Source of the DNA: Chlamydomonas sphaeroides
Taxonomy: Eukaryota > Chlorophyta > Chlorophyceae > Chlamydomonadales > Chlamydomonadaceae
Length of the DNA stretch: 64,000 nt
Assembly: GCA_001662425.1 (NCBI GenBank)
Contig: BDDC01000068.1
Location: 47,633-111,632 of the forward strand
Direction of reading: 5' to 3'
In this document: in pieces, positions 10,974-23,184 of the stretch
Layout of the letters: the number at the start of each line of letters is the position of its first letter
How positions within the stretch are numbered: the first letter of the stretch is position 1
The notes under the pieces: generated by a model
Databases searched by the model: none
What the model was told of the DNA's origin: nothing
The model's input: the letters and a program-made list of their open reading frames with translations, nothing else
Program-made: the position numbers and the translations under genes

Positions 10974-13900
10974 TCACCCGCGCCGGCCCATGCCCATGCC
11001 CATGCCACCGCCACCGTTGTGGTGCCCCTCCACCCGCTCGTAGCTGCCGTGGCCGCCGCCGCCCAGCACGCTGAGCGGCACGGACTTGAGCCCCAGGCCG
11101 CCGCCGCGCAAGGCCAGCTCGCCGTCCTCCTCCGACAGCAGCCGGGAGGTCTCGTGCACGCGGCCGGCGGCGGCGTCGCTCGGCTCCACGCCCGGCACCA
11201 GTCGCCGCGCGAGCGCCTCGAGCAGAGCGTAGGCTGGGGGAGGGTGGATGACGAGGGCAGCCGCGGGCGGTGAGGATCGTCGCAGAGGCGCGTGGGCTGC
11301 GCGCGACGCAGGGGCCCGCGAGAGCGCACAGCTGTGCGCCGGCAAGAGGGCGACATGGAGGAGGGGCGGCGCTTGGCACAGGGCGGGGGCCGTGTCTGCC
11401 GCCGGAGGTTCGCGCGCAGCTGGGTGGTGTGCCGGCGGGAGGGCGACGTGGGCGACGGGCTGTGCACGCACGCGGTGCGGCGGCGACGACGGAGCGCCGT
11501 GCTCACCAGCGATCATGATGAAGGCCAGGAAGCACATGTGGTACACGAAGACCCTGACGTCGGGGCGTGGCAGGTGCGGGAGCAACGTCAGGCAAGGCGT
11601 CGGGACGTGGGTCACCACTGCAGTGCCCTGACAGCGCGCCGGCTCTGGGCGGGGCTCCGTGCTCCCGGCTGGCGGCCGCACGCCTGAGCACGCCCGCCTC
11701 GTCGGCTGCACGGCACCTCGCAACCCTCCCCAACCGGCAGGCCGCTGCCTCGCGCCGCTGAGTAGCATGCGCGCGGCGGAGCCGCGCCGCTGCAGGACGC
11801 AGCAGCCTCGGCGCTGCTTGCGGCGGCCCAACCGCCAGCTCCAACGACAGCCCACCCACGCCGCGCAGGTGCTCACAGGGGCAGCCACATGGCGGGCGCT
11901 TCGTCCTCCGCCCCGTTGTACATGTCGTTCCAGTGCAGCTTGCCTGGGCGGGCGTCAGCCGCGGGCCAGCAGCGGCAGGGCGTCAGCGGCATGGCGTCAT
12001 CAGCAGGGTCCAGCCACGGGGCTGCCCCTGGGTCCTGCGAGACCAGCCCCACGCGACCCCTCATCCCCTTCCAAGCCCATACACCCTCACCGGGCGGCCC
12101 CGCGCGCGCGGCACACCAAACCCCACGTCCGTTCCAGTGTGGCATAGCCTCCACCTGCCTCGCCAGCGATCCACACATTCGCCCCCACGTTGCCGAACAC
12201 TACAGCCACCCGTGGCCCGCATCTGGAAAAAGCGCGCGCGCCGACGCGTGCGACACACTCCCGCGCAACGTCCTGCCTCAGCCCAGCGCCTCACCCTCGA
12301 ACAGCACGCGCGCCGCCTGGATGAACCAGGTGCCCTGCAGCAGCTGCGAGAAGGCGCGGCCCGCCGACAGCAGGAAGGCGGACGGGAAGGCCGCCTCCAG
12401 CGCCGAGAAGACGGCGGCCCACCAGCAGGGCTGCGCCAGCAGCCAGTGCAGCGTGCGGTCCAGGTGGCCGTTCTTCTCGTGCAGCGTGAACAGAAAGGCC
12501 TCGAAGAAGAAGGCGCCGCCCAGGACGGCCTGGGGTGGGATTGGGGCGGGAGGCGGCAGCGCGTGTACCGCAGAGGGGTGGGTATGATGGCCCTGGTATG
12601 CTGAGCAGGGAAGCTGCTGCCTGTTGAGCGGCTGCGGTGACAGGAACAGGGGCTGCGGCCACCGCGCCGCCGCCGCCGCCAGCCGCTGCCACCCCTCTTA
12701 CATGGCCAAGGCCTTCCGGCAGGTTCGAGTGCAGCCCCAGCAGCTCCACCATGCCTGCGCGCCGGGGACGTGTACGGCAGCAGCCACAGGGGGTCGGGGC
12801 AGGTAGTTCCGAGCCCCAGGCAGACAGCGGTGCGTGCCGCCCGTGCACGGCGTTGCCGAGTCCGCATCACCAGCAGCGGACGAAGGCCGGCAGCGAGGCA
12901 CGGGCATGCTGTGGTTGCAGCCGCTGCCCGCTGCCGCCCTCCCGCGCCTGTGGCTCTCTGCCGTCGTGCCACGTTGCCCCGGCACATGGCGCACCCGACA
13001 GGCTGTAGCCCAGGTTCATGCTGGCGTGCGACCAGGAGTTGAGGTGCGGCGTGGCGATGCGGCCCTGGCGCCCGCCGTCGGGGCAGTACAGGAACCTGCG
13101 CACGGCAGCAGCCGTTGGGGCCTCAGGTCAGACGGAGTGCATTCAGACGAGCCGCGAGCTAGCGCCCCGTCTGCGGTAGGCCCAGGACCAGAACAAGAGC
13201 CTGCCGGAGCGCGGCGGCGGCAGGCGAGGGCCGGAGCTACAGCGCCCCCAGGCAAAGGCACGGCCGGCATGAGCCACAGGCCCCCCGGCGTCGAGAGCGT
13301 GTGCCACATGTCTGGTGGTGCAGCGCGGCACACAGCCAGCCCCGTAGCTGCGTGGCGCTGCGTGGCTTGACGCCAGGTCACAGCCGCTGCAGGGGAGGCA
13401 GGCCCCCACCAGGCAGCACTCGGGCGTAAAGTTGTAACACCACTCGGCAGGTCACAGGCTCTTGGCGCCACTCTTCTCGTGAAGCCCTCGGGCACGGGGC
13501 ACCTACTTGTAGTTGCCGTACGTGATCTGCAGCACGAACAGCAGCATGCCGCCGATGGCCTTGAGCGCCGGCTCCACGGGGTACCTGCGGGGGCGGCCGG
13601 GTCGGTGCCAAGCATGCAGAGGTTCGGCACCGTGTGCGTGTGAGGACCAGTGCGGCGTGCGGCGGCCTCAAGTCTGAGCTGGCGGTGTTGGTTGCGTGTC
13701 CCCAGCTGGAGTCCCGGCCCTGGACGTTGCGTATTACGTGCCCGCAAGGGGCCAGCCATGAACGTCGCCCGTTGAAGGGGCAGGCACGGACGCGCGCCGT
13801 GACAGGGGCCGTGACGCACTTGTTAAAGGTAGCAAGGCCGGGGATCATAGGTAGGAGGCCCTCGTAGGAGCGCGCTAGGTAGCGGCGGCCCGTGCGGCTG

Positions 13901-14426
13901 GCGACAATGTGTCGCCAGCTGGCGCTGATGAACCAATGCGCGCCCCAGATGATGAAGATGCACCCAGGGAACACGTGGCCCTGCCAGTTACCCTGTGTGG
14001 TTTCATGTGTGGATTGGGGTCGGTGGGGGAAGGATGTCGGGTGTGGGACGGAGGGTGAGGGTAGTTGGTGTGGCGTGGGTGGCAGGTACGTGCGACGGTA
14101 CCACGGCGGGCAGGGGGCGGCCGAAGGGCAGGCAGGTGGGCGCGAGGCACTTGCCTGGCGGTCCTCCATGGGTTCCCCAAAGCAGTCCATCATGCCTGTC
14201 AGGAGCGGCGCGGTGTTAGCATGGTCGCTGTGCGGCGCGCAGGCGGGCAGCAAGCAGGCGTCAGCGGCATGCCTGACGTACCGCCCATGCCTTCCATGCC
14301 AGCAGAAGTGCTGCCAGCTGCCATGGCGCCGGTCGGTGCGCCACCCATTGACATGCCGCCGCCTCCGCCACCCATGGGAGATCCCGCGCCGCTGGGCATT
14401 GCATGCTCATCGGTGTGGTTCGTCAT
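10974..14426 (-). CDS. TMEM45/DUF716 family multi-pass membrane protein
   Basis: Ten exons: 14426-14282, 14195-14155, 13992-13820, 13584-13507, 13095-12995, 12754-12702, 12529-12295, 11943-11877, 11553-11507, 11233-10974; 399 residues. After a Met/Gly-rich N-terminus comes GHVFPGCIFIIWGAHW, the first membrane segment and the hallmark start of TMEM45 proteins. Further hydrophobic segments follow (GGMLLFVLQITYG; AVLGGAFFFEAFLFTLHE; VFVYHMCFLAFIMIA). The C-terminal tail is soluble and Gly/His-rich. The family's biochemical role is poorly known; membrane location is the safe statement. Intron 2 is GC-AG. The gene is divergent from gamma-tubulin across 396 bp. The family call rests on the N-terminal motif and on topology. 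Confidence 0.85.
13993..14154 (-). other. GC-AG intron 2 of the TMEM45-like gene
   Basis: The donor is CGCCAG|GCAAGT and the acceptor ACACAG|GGTAAC. Phase-0 splicing joins EPMEDRQ to GNWQGHVFPG. Confidence 0.75.
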
Positions 14427-14822
14427 GTTTGTGTCAGCGGCCGCTCACGCGCCGGCGGCAATGGCAGCGCCAGAGACGCTCAAGCTTATGTAGACAGCGC
14501 CCTCGGACGTATTGACAACGCACAGACGGTACAATCGCTGTGTGAGGATGATGGGCGGGAACGTCGTTATGCCCAGCGGCGTTATGAAGTGTATGTGAGA
14601 GCGAAGTAATGTCAGAGGGCAAACTCTGTGTAGGGAGCGCGCGGGAACTGCGGTGAAGGCGATGGTCGCTGCCCGAATTGGCAGACAGCGAGCAAGAGAG
14701 ACCTGCAGCAACACCACATCGTAACGCAAGCAAGCCTCCTCCAGTTAGCTTGTCTGCAACTCGAATTCACTGAGCACTGCGAGACTTACCCTGGCTTTAC
14801 CGCTTCGTGAGCCGTTGGCCCT
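14427..14822. promoter_or_regulatory. 396-bp spacer between divergent TMEM45-like and gamma-tubulin genes
   Basis: The start codons face away from each other, so both promoters and both 5' UTRs must lie here unless further 5' exons exist. I recognise no sharp TATA element. Confidence 0.5.
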
Positions 14823-17800
14823 ATGCCGCGGGAGGTGATCAACCTTCAAGTAGGACAGTGCGGCAATCAAGTAGGCAGCGAGTTCTGGCGAAAGGTGCGT
14901 CGGGGTTCTTCAAACATTCCCGAAACAGCTTCGCGCCTACACGCTGGAGCCCACTGAGGAATGCATCCGGTCACCGTGTGCAGCTATGTCAAGAGCACGG
15001 GATAGCCAAGGATGGCCGGCTTGAAGACTTCGCCACAGTGGTAAGGACTTGGCGCCATTCGCGCTGGCCAACCTCGCGCCTGAGCTGTCAGCCCCTTGCG
15101 CAGGCTGGGGATCGGAAAGATGTCTTCTTCTATCAGGCGGACGATGAGCAGTACATCCCACGCGCTATCCTGCTGGACCTGGAGCCGCGGTGAGGAGGGG
15201 TTGGTACCGTGGCGTCGCCGTCGGCGCCAGCCAGCAGCGCCACAGCACCAGCTGAACCCCCGCTCCGCGGCCACCCGCCCGCGCAGTGTCATCAACGGCA
15301 TCCAGACGTCAGACCTGCGCAGCCTCTTCAACCCTGAGAACATATTTATCTCCAAGGAGGGCGGTGGCGCGGGCAACAACTGGGCCAGCGGGTACACGCA
15401 GGGCGAGGCGGTGCAGGAGACGCTCCTGGACATGATTGGTGCGTCCTTGGTGGCTCGGACTGAGCCCCTACAGCACGGCGGCCGTCGGTGCCTGCGGGGC
15501 CCGTGCCCACACCGACGCCTGACGGCAAGCAGCCCTAACTCATGACCCTGCAACCACAGCTGGTTCGCCGACACGCAAGCCACACACGGCAGCTCGCGCA
15601 CAGCCCTGGGACTGACACGTGCTTGCTCACACCCGCCCGTCTCCTCGCCGCCAGACCGCGAGGCTGAGTACTGTGACAGCCTGGAGGGCTTCAACATGTG
15701 CCACAGCATCGCAGGCGGCACTGGCAGCGGCATGGGCTCCTACATGCTCGAGCTGCTCAGCGACCGCTTCAGCAAGAAACTCATCCAGACCTACAGGTGC
15801 GATCACGACAAACGGCGTTGGTTGCCTGCCTGCCTGTCCGCCCCCCACAGCCCGCGCCCCAGCCGCTCCCTACGCCTCTCATCCCGCCCGCCTTCTGCCA
15901 CCACACGCCTTCCCACCCATCCACACACGCTCCCACCTCCCACCATCCTCCACACCACTGCCACCGCCGCCCCAACCCCGACCCTGCCGCAGCGTGTTCC
16001 CCAACCAGTCCGAGTCGTCGGACGTGGTGGTGCAGCCGTACAACAGCTTGCTGACGCTCAAGCGGCTGACGCTGCACGCGGACGCTGTGGTTGTGCTCGA
16101 CAACACGGCGCTGGACAAGATCGCGGTGGAGCGGCTGCACCTGGACAAGCCCGACGTACAGCAGATCAACAGCCTCATCGCCACGGTCATGGCCGCCAGC
16201 ACCACCACGCTGCGCTACCCGGGTGCGGCACGGTCAGGGACAAGCATGTAGCCAGTTGGGGAAGGGGAGATTGAGCGCAGCGCCCTGGCCTCGACGTGTC
16301 CTTTCTGCCCTGACGCTGCTGGCCTGCCCTCCTTGCGCCCCTCTGCGCTCCCGCTCCGGCCCGTCCCTTCCTCCCAGGCTACATGAACAATGACCTGGTG
16401 GGGCTCATGGCCTCGCTCATCCCCACACCCCGCTGCCACTTCCTCATGACCGGCTACACGCCGCTCACCGCCGAGAACGCGCTGGGCCAGGTGCGGCGGC
16501 GCCGCGGGACGCGCAGCCCCGGCGGGTGCTGGGGACCTCGGGCCCTCGGGTAGCCAGCGGTAGATACAGGCGCGGCACGCTCGGCAGGCCGGCAATGGGG
16601 TGGACGCTGTCGGGCCTGCGGCGGTGCTGAGGTGGTCGGTGTTGGTGCTGCAGGTCACTTCCAACATCCGCAAGACCACGGTGCTGGACGTCATGCGGCG
16701 GCTGCTGCAGCCCAAGAACATCATGGTGCGACCGCCCAGCGGGCCTGCCGCCATCCCCGCGAGTGATAGCCCCCGGCACAGGCCTGCCGCATAGCAGGGG
16801 CTTCACAGCCGGCGCCGCTGTGACGAGTGCGGTACCCACTGCTGCAGCGCGCCGTGCTTGCGCAGCCCTGCTAGATGCCTGCCCCCACGTGCCGCCGCCT
16901 CGTCGCTCGCTCGCTCCCTTGTGCCCCGTCAGGTGTCCACGCACACCAAGTCGCGGGAGCTGGCCAACGCCAAGTACATCTCCATCCTCAACATCATCCA
17001 GGGCGAGGTGGACCCCAGCCAGGTGCACAAGAGCCTGCAGCGCATCCGCGAGCGCAAGCAGGCCAACTTCATCGAATGGGGGCCCGCCAGCATCCAGGTG
17101 CGGCCAGGGGCCCGGGCAGTTGCGTGACGAGCTGCAGTGCACAGCGCGTGCGGCGCAAGCGGCACTGCGCCGCGGCGTGCCGCGTTAGCCCGCCCACAAC
17201 GTCCCCAACAACCCCAGCCGTTTCCTGCCCCCGCCTCCACGGTCGCCGTCCCGCTCCTGCCCCCCACCTCCTCGCCCAGGTGGCGCTGTCCAAGAAGAGC
17301 CCCTACGTCAACACGGCGCACCGCGTGAGCGGCCTCATGCTGGCGAATCACACCTCCATCCGGCACCTGTTTAACAAGGTGCTGCGCGACTACGACAAGC
17401 TCATGGGGCCCAAGCAGGTGCGGCGGCGGGGGCGGCCGTCAACAGGGTACGGGTGCCGTACGCTTGTGCGATCCTCCAGGGCCGCCGGCGTCCCTTGGCG
17501 GCCCAATGGCTGTGCGCGCTTGGCGCCGCTGCGTGGTTCCATCCGCACAGGCTTGCGCCCGGTTGCGGCCTGCCTTGCTAGCCTGCCATTGCGCTCAACC
17601 CTAGCCCCTCCCCTGGCGCCCGCTCCCCTGCCGCCGCCCGCCCCTGCCTTCCTGGCTCGCCCGCCCACAGGAGCGGCAGGCCTTCATGCAGGCGTACAAG
17701 GACGTGCCGCGCTTCAACGACGGCAACGGCATGGCGCTGCTGGAGGAGTTCAACGACGCGCGGGAGGTGGTGAAGGACCTGGCGGATGAGTATGCCGCCT

Positions 17801-17993
17801 GCGAGCGGTCCGACTATGTGAGTGTCAGAGGGCAGGGGCTGGGCCGTTGGGGCATATCGCAGATGGGCATGGCGGGGGTGGCAGCAGGGTGCGGCCAGGG
17901 CCGGCGGGAGCGTGTGGACTAACGCCGCTGTCCGCCCGCCCTGTGCTCTGCCGTTGTCCGTGGCCACAGCTGCAGCGGCAGCTGGCGGCATGA
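14823..17993 (+). CDS. TUBG: Gamma-tubulin
   Basis: Twelve exons: 14823-14894, 14984-15040, 15104-15189, 15287-15438, 15655-15796, 15993-16222, 16378-16490, 16654-16725, 16933-17097, 17280-17417, 17671-17817, 17970-17993; 465 residues, normal for the family. Gamma-tubulin is the core of the ring complex that nucleates microtubules at basal bodies and spindle poles. The sequence starts MPREVINLQVGQCGNQ. It has the DRKDVFFYQADDE motif typical of gamma rather than alpha or beta, the GTP-binding AGGTGSG at 142-148, SDVVVQPYNSLLTLKRL, and QGEVDPSQVHKSLQRIRERK. All eleven introns keep frame. The last exon (LQRQLAA) is short and is the least certain part; reading through the last donor would add about 35 unrelated residues up to 17922. 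Confidence 0.97.
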
Positions 17994-19253
17994 GGAGTGC
18001 AGCGGCCTTGCAGGGCAGCGCTGTGGGCGGCAGGCACAGCAGGAGCGCTGCTGGCGAGCCTGCGGCGCTGGGGGGCCGCCTGCCGTGCTCAATGGCGGCG
18101 ACTGGGCTGGCGGGACGGCAGGCGGCGTCATGGGAACGGCCTTGGGGAGGGCGGCAGGGCCTGTGATGTGATGTGGACGTGGGACCGCAGGATTGGTGCA
18201 TGAACGAACGAAACTGCATCATGTCAACGAAAGACTGAGACTGGCAATCGGGCCTACTATGTGTCCGGGGCTGGCCCTGCGTGTATGGAGCACTGTACAG
18301 CGACTTGAACAACCGGCATTTTGTGGACGCTGCACGCAAGTGCCTCTTACATGAGCCGCAATAGCAGCTCTCCTCCTCAAGCCTTTTGCACCTGAGGCCA
18401 GGATGTGGCGTTGTAAGGAATTCCGTATCTGAGCTGCCCCTACCCCTCGTCCTGCTCTGCCGCCTGAAGCCCGTGCAAGCACGGCGTTCTACCCCTCCCG
18501 GCGTGCTCGCGCTGCATGATCGCCACGCATCACATGTGCGCTTGGCCTCAGCCAGCCCACATAACCTCGACTTCAGTGTGTAACACAGCCCATCTGCCCC
18601 TGCCAGCTTCGTCCCTGTTCATCCGACGCTTGCCTGGCCTCCGCCTCCTCCGTGAGAGTGACGGGCCGTGCCTCCTACTCCCGCTTGCATGTCCGACACG
18701 CCCTGAGCAACGTCTTCCTGCCCGGCGCCTACCCTGCACCCATAGTACTCGCTCCTAGCACCTGACTCTGCCTAGCCTAATCTGTGGCGCCTCGCGTGGT
18801 GCCTACCCTTCTAATCGTAATGCTTACCCCGTTGCCTGCCCATCTAGCTCCCTGCATCCCAATAACGCCCTAATCAGCCATCAGTAGTAAATCCATGGCC
18901 CAGTCCCAGTCTCATGCGCATGGAGCGGGAGCTCGAGGGCACGTGCAACCTCATACGTTATTAGCAGAGAACCCCTCCTAACGGCGCTACCGACATTCTG
19001 AGGCCACAGGGCCCCCTCACGGCGCTCGCACACGCGCAACTCAGGGTTTCCCCTGCCCTCGGGCATGGCTATGCGGTGGCCCCGTTGGACCCCGCCGCGC
19101 GCATCGCAGGCTAGATCGATGCCGAATCGCAAGCACCGCCTAGTCAGCAGAGCTGCATGCACCTCGCCATACCGCATCCCCCGCCACTCCCGTCATGTAC
19201 CTGGCCGGACAGCGGCTCACGCCGCCGGCCGGGCCCTGCCCGGGCCACGGCCG
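17994..19253. other. Convergent 3' region between gamma-tubulin and the next gene
   Basis: No exon is supported. The stretch should hold both 3' UTRs. TGTAA, the usual green-algal polyadenylation signal, occurs at 18412-18416 and again near 18576, on the gamma-tubulin strand. Confidence 0.5.
18412..18416 (+). terminator. Candidate polyadenylation signal TGTAA of gamma-tubulin
   Basis: The pentamer TGTAA lies about 420 bases after the stop codon. UGUAA is the known poly(A) signal of chlorophycean algae. A five-base match alone is weak. Confidence 0.3.
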
Positions 19254-22200
19254 TCAAAGCAGGCCAAGCTCCGACCAGCCGCCGAGGTTGGCGGTGGCGC
19301 TGCCGTGCGAGGCGAGCGCCGCATCGAAGTCCAGCGGAGGAAGCGGGCCCCAAGAGCTCGACTGCAGCACATCGTGAGGGCGGAGCACGGGCAAATGGTG
19401 TCATGCGGTTTGCGAGACGGAATACCGTAGCAGGACTGGGCATGACGTGTCGGGGACCACCTGAGAACTACTTCATTGCGTGCGTACACGGCTCAGCCGC
19501 TTGAGAGCGGGAGGGTCCACACGCCCCAGCCCGATGCCTCACCGACTGGCCGCCGCCCTGCTGCCCCATGCCGCCGCGACCGCCGTGCGGGCGGCCCGTC
19601 AGCTCCTGTAGCAGCCGGGCCGTGGGTGAAAACGGCGACAGTGCCAGCGGCAGGTCGAGCAGCGGCTGGTGGCCGCCGCCACCGTCGGAGCCCTCGACGC
19701 TGGCGGCCGCGCTGCCGTGCAGCTCCACCGCAGCGGCCGCCACTGCGCCGCCGGCCATGGCGCCGTCCTGGCCAAGGCCCAGCATGCCGGTCTGGCCTGC
19801 TGGCAGGGCGAAGACAGCAGGACAGCAAGGGCAAGGTCACTTGGCCTATGCTCAAGCAGGCGATATGTGGACACGCAACAAAGGCCATTTGGGCCTCGCA
19901 GCGCACTGACCCAGCCCGTCCTACCTTCGTCCTGCCCGTGAGGCGCGGCACCGCAGCCGCCGAGCAGGCCGGGGCCGTCCAGGCCGCCAACGCCCAACCC
20001 CAGGCCCATGCCGATGGCCACGTTGTCGAAGGGGTCCATCAGTGGTAGGCCGCCGCGCTCGGGACCGGGCGGCGGGCCGGCGCTGTGGGCGGCGGCGCGA
20101 CGCTCCGCCTCGGCCACCGCCGCCGCGACGTCCTCGGCGACGCTGGCGGCAACGGCGGCGAGTGCGTCGTCCTCGTCTGACGCGGCAGCAGCGCCGCCCG
20201 TGTTTGGCGTGGGATGTAGCGAGTGCAGCGGGTGGGAGCGGATGCCGCGGTGCTGTGGCTGCGTGTGTGGTGCGAGCTGCTCGCCGTCGTGCTGCTGCGG
20301 CGCGCCCTGCCATGCCTGCTGCTGCAGTTGCCCGTGGTGCAGCTGCTGGTAGAGATGCGGGTGCTGATGCTGCAGCTGCTGGTGCTGCAGCTGCAGATGC
20401 TGCTGCAGGTGCGCGTGGCCGTGCTGGTGCTGATGCTCGTGGAGCTGTTGCTGGTGCTGTTGGTGGTGAGCGTGCTGCTCGTGCTGCTCGCCGGGGTGCT
20501 GGTGGTGGTGCATTAGGTGAGCGTGGGAGTACACCTGCTCGTGCTGGCCCTGGCTCAGCATCTGCTGGTGAGGGTGGCCGTGGTGTCCCGGCAGAGGCCC
20601 CGAGAGCAGGCCCGGGTGTAGCTCCAGCCCGGCCAGCTGCGGCGGCGGGACGTGCTCCGGCGCCAGCTGCTGCGCCGGCCCGTGCTGTTGCTGCTGGTGC
20701 TGCAGAAGGAGCTGCTGTCCCAGCTGCTGGTACGCTGCTGCCGCTTGCGCCTCGCCGTCCGGCAGCCTGAGCTGCAGCCCCTCCGTGGGCACAGCCAGCC
20801 GCTGCCGTCCCCGGCCACGCCCTCGCGCGGCGGAACGCGAACCGCGGCCAGATGGCCCCGCCTCGTCGTCATCGTCATCCTCTTCCTCCTGCCCGTCCTC
20901 GTGCGGCAGCCCGCCGTCCTCCTCGTCCTCCTCGTCATCGTCTGAGTCATCGCGCCGCCGTTTCCGCGCGCGCCGCTGCCGCTGCTGTCTCCGCTGCCGC
21001 TGCTGCCGCCGCGCCTCCTCCGAGCCGGACTCCGACTCGGCGGCGGCGGCTTGCGGCGCCGCGGCTGCAGCCACGGCCGCAGCGAGGCTCAGGCCGGGCC
21101 CGTCCTCGCCGTCCGACACGCCTTCGTATACCAAGTCGGGCATGGCGTCAGTTGAGGCGACGAGCACCACAACGCCCGGATCGTCACCCGCCACGAAGCC
21201 GCGCATAAAGAGGCCGCGCAGGTGATTGTAGATGCCGGTGCCCTGCAAGCATGTACAGAAGACGGGGGCAGAAGCATTGTTGAGAGGTACGAGTGCGTGC
21301 AAGTGCGTGTTGGTTGCCATCGAGGGAGCATGACTGGCGTCACGGTTGGGACCGCTCTCGTGGCAGTGGGACCGCCACAACTGGACGTTGCGCTGACCGT
21401 GTGCGCCTCGCGTGACAGATGTGGATCGCACCTGTAGCCGATAGGAGACGCATGACGCTGCGAGAAAAGGCAAGGCGTTGCATCGGGCACGAGAGGTCAC
21501 CGGTGACACGAGTTGGCGCAGGCATCCCCATCCGTGTGTCTGCGTGCGGTATCAGGATACGCAACGGCCTCGGAACCTGTTCTCACTCTTGTTGTTGACG
21601 TGCTTTTTGATAGTGCACTTGTAGACGTCAGGCAGCACGTTGTCGTCAATCTGGTCACGGCAGAAGGCGACGACGGTGGCAGTCGGTGAACAGGCTGCTG
21701 CACACTTCCCCTTCCCCCGGCCCAAGCTTCGCCACAGCAGCTCTAGCTTCTGAGGGTGTGCCTGTAGGAGCACATACTGTTCAACACTGTCGGCGTTGCA
21801 GCTGCTCACTTGCAGCTGAAGGCACACGGGTGTCGAGTCCGACGCCAAGGAGCCTGGCAGCGCGGCCCGGAGGTGCTTGCGCTTGATGTCGAGCTTGCAT
21901 TTCTTGCTCAACGGCACCTTTGTGGCATGTTCGGATGCCTGGATTGGGGGAAGGGGCAGAACGGGCGCGCTTGCGTCGAGTGGGCTCAGCGGGGAAGCGT
22001 GTGCGAATGGCATCGCGTGCGCGGGAGGGTCGTCAGACAGGAATGAGTCACGGCTTGCCACTGCTGCGAACGTCTCCTGCAGTTTCGATGGACGCCATAG
22101 GTCGCTGTGCCGCTGCGGCGGTCGTAGCGCAAGAAATGCCGATTGCCACTGCCTGGCTTGAACGAGACGAGCTGAGTTTCCAGGAGTAGCCAGAGCATCC

Positions 22201-22373
22201 CATCAAAGCCAATGAAGAAGCTAGAGTCCCTTCCCGCGTGTCGTTTGCAGCGCGAGACCGCGCGAACGGCCTGGCAAGTTTGTGTGCCGCGGCGATGGAG
22301 CTCGCGTGCGTACAGCCTCCTACCCGTCGTCTCGTTACAGTAGCTCCAGCTCGGCGCGGCTGGGCTTGACGCC
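19254..22373 (-). CDS. Unrecognised protein with acidic, basic and Gln/His-rich regions; 5' end unresolved
   Basis: I can chain six exons: 22373-22339, 22152-21587, 21457-21432 (a 26-base micro-exon), 21242-19925, 19799-19543 (acceptor may instead start the exon at 19796), 19361-19254; 769 residues without the true N-terminus. The first Met in the large exon is at 22013, but an open frame and a phase-matched exon lie upstream, so a start exon is missing. The folded-looking part runs from the first exon through VPLSKKCKLDIKRKHL to VVVLVASTDAMPDLVYEG. After it come RARKRRRDDSDDDEEDEEDG (nuclear-localisation-like plus acidic), then some 200 residues of Gln/His/Leu repeats, then Ala/Gly-rich sequence. 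The composition suggests a nuclear regulatory or scaffold protein. I do not recognise a family. Confidence 0.6.
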
Positions 22374-23184
22374 CTGCGCGGAGGCTGAGCATGCCGCGAC
22401 AACGGCTTCACCGTGTTGCAGCCATAATAGCAGGACAGTATGACTGGTTAAGGACGGTATGAACGTGTCCAGAGTATAGCGGGTATGCGGCGGAGAAGGC
22501 CCTGTTTGGGCGCGGTCTCAATGCGCAAATTGCGAGTGACAGCTCGCCCCATTTTTGCCCGGCAGGCCCATTCCCAGGCTCCCAGCCGCTTTGCCCCTTC
22601 TCATTGCATGCCTGTATGTGCTGGTTGAAAAGGGCACGCAAGGCAACTTTCGACGATGCCACGGTTATGTGTTGCGGACCGCTGGTGCAGCGGACATGCG
22701 CAGCTTCGTCCCTGCCCCGCCGCACGGCTCTCAGTTCTGCATGCCTAGTGCCTTGTCTGCATGACTGGTGCCTTTTCTGCGGATGGATTCCAAGCATAAT
22801 GCAAGGGGTTGTGTATGTGGGCCTCCTTGAACGTCTGTAACAGGGGAGACCCCTGGTCTGTAAGCGCACGCACCCAAAACCGCGCTAGCTGGAGCCTGCC
22901 CGAGCGACCAACGCACCAACTTCGATACCACGCTGTACACAACAGGCCATGCTTTAAAGTTCAGCAGCGAGCCGCGTGACTGTTCCCAAGCCCCGAGCCC
23001 AGGCAGCAGGCCGCAGTCAGTCCACGAGTGAGCCTACTACCCTGGATACGATGAACACACGTTTGTGCGCATGCATGATCACGTTCATTGCAGTTCACGT
23101 CAGGACTACCCACACAACAGCATCCTGCTACGTGCACATTGAAAGCGAGGGCCCCGCCCCGGCAAGCAGCTAGCGCGCCGCGGC
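22374..23184. other. Stretch between the unrecognised gene and the TTLL 3' end
   Basis: This must hold the TTLL 3' UTR and the missing 5' exon(s) and promoter of the gene at 22373-19254. Several short open frames exist on the minus strand but none gives a convincing start exon in the required phase 0. Confidence 0.4.

Noticed and set aside
9562..11043. Long plus-strand open frame of about 490 codons
   Set aside because: It crosses a CT repeat and the antisense of TMEM45-like exon sequence, shows no domain-like segments, and has no linked exons. It is likely chance in GC-rich DNA.
17818..17922. Read-through C-terminus of gamma-tubulin
   Set aside because: GTGAGT directly after SDY is a perfect donor, and a CAG acceptor 150 bases on gives a short tail with total length divisible by three.
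14823..17993. Beta- or alpha-tubulin as the identity of the tubulin gene
   Set aside because: DRKDVFFYQADDE, AGGTGSG and QGEVDPSQVHKSLQRIRERK are gamma-specific. The beta start MREIVHI is absent.
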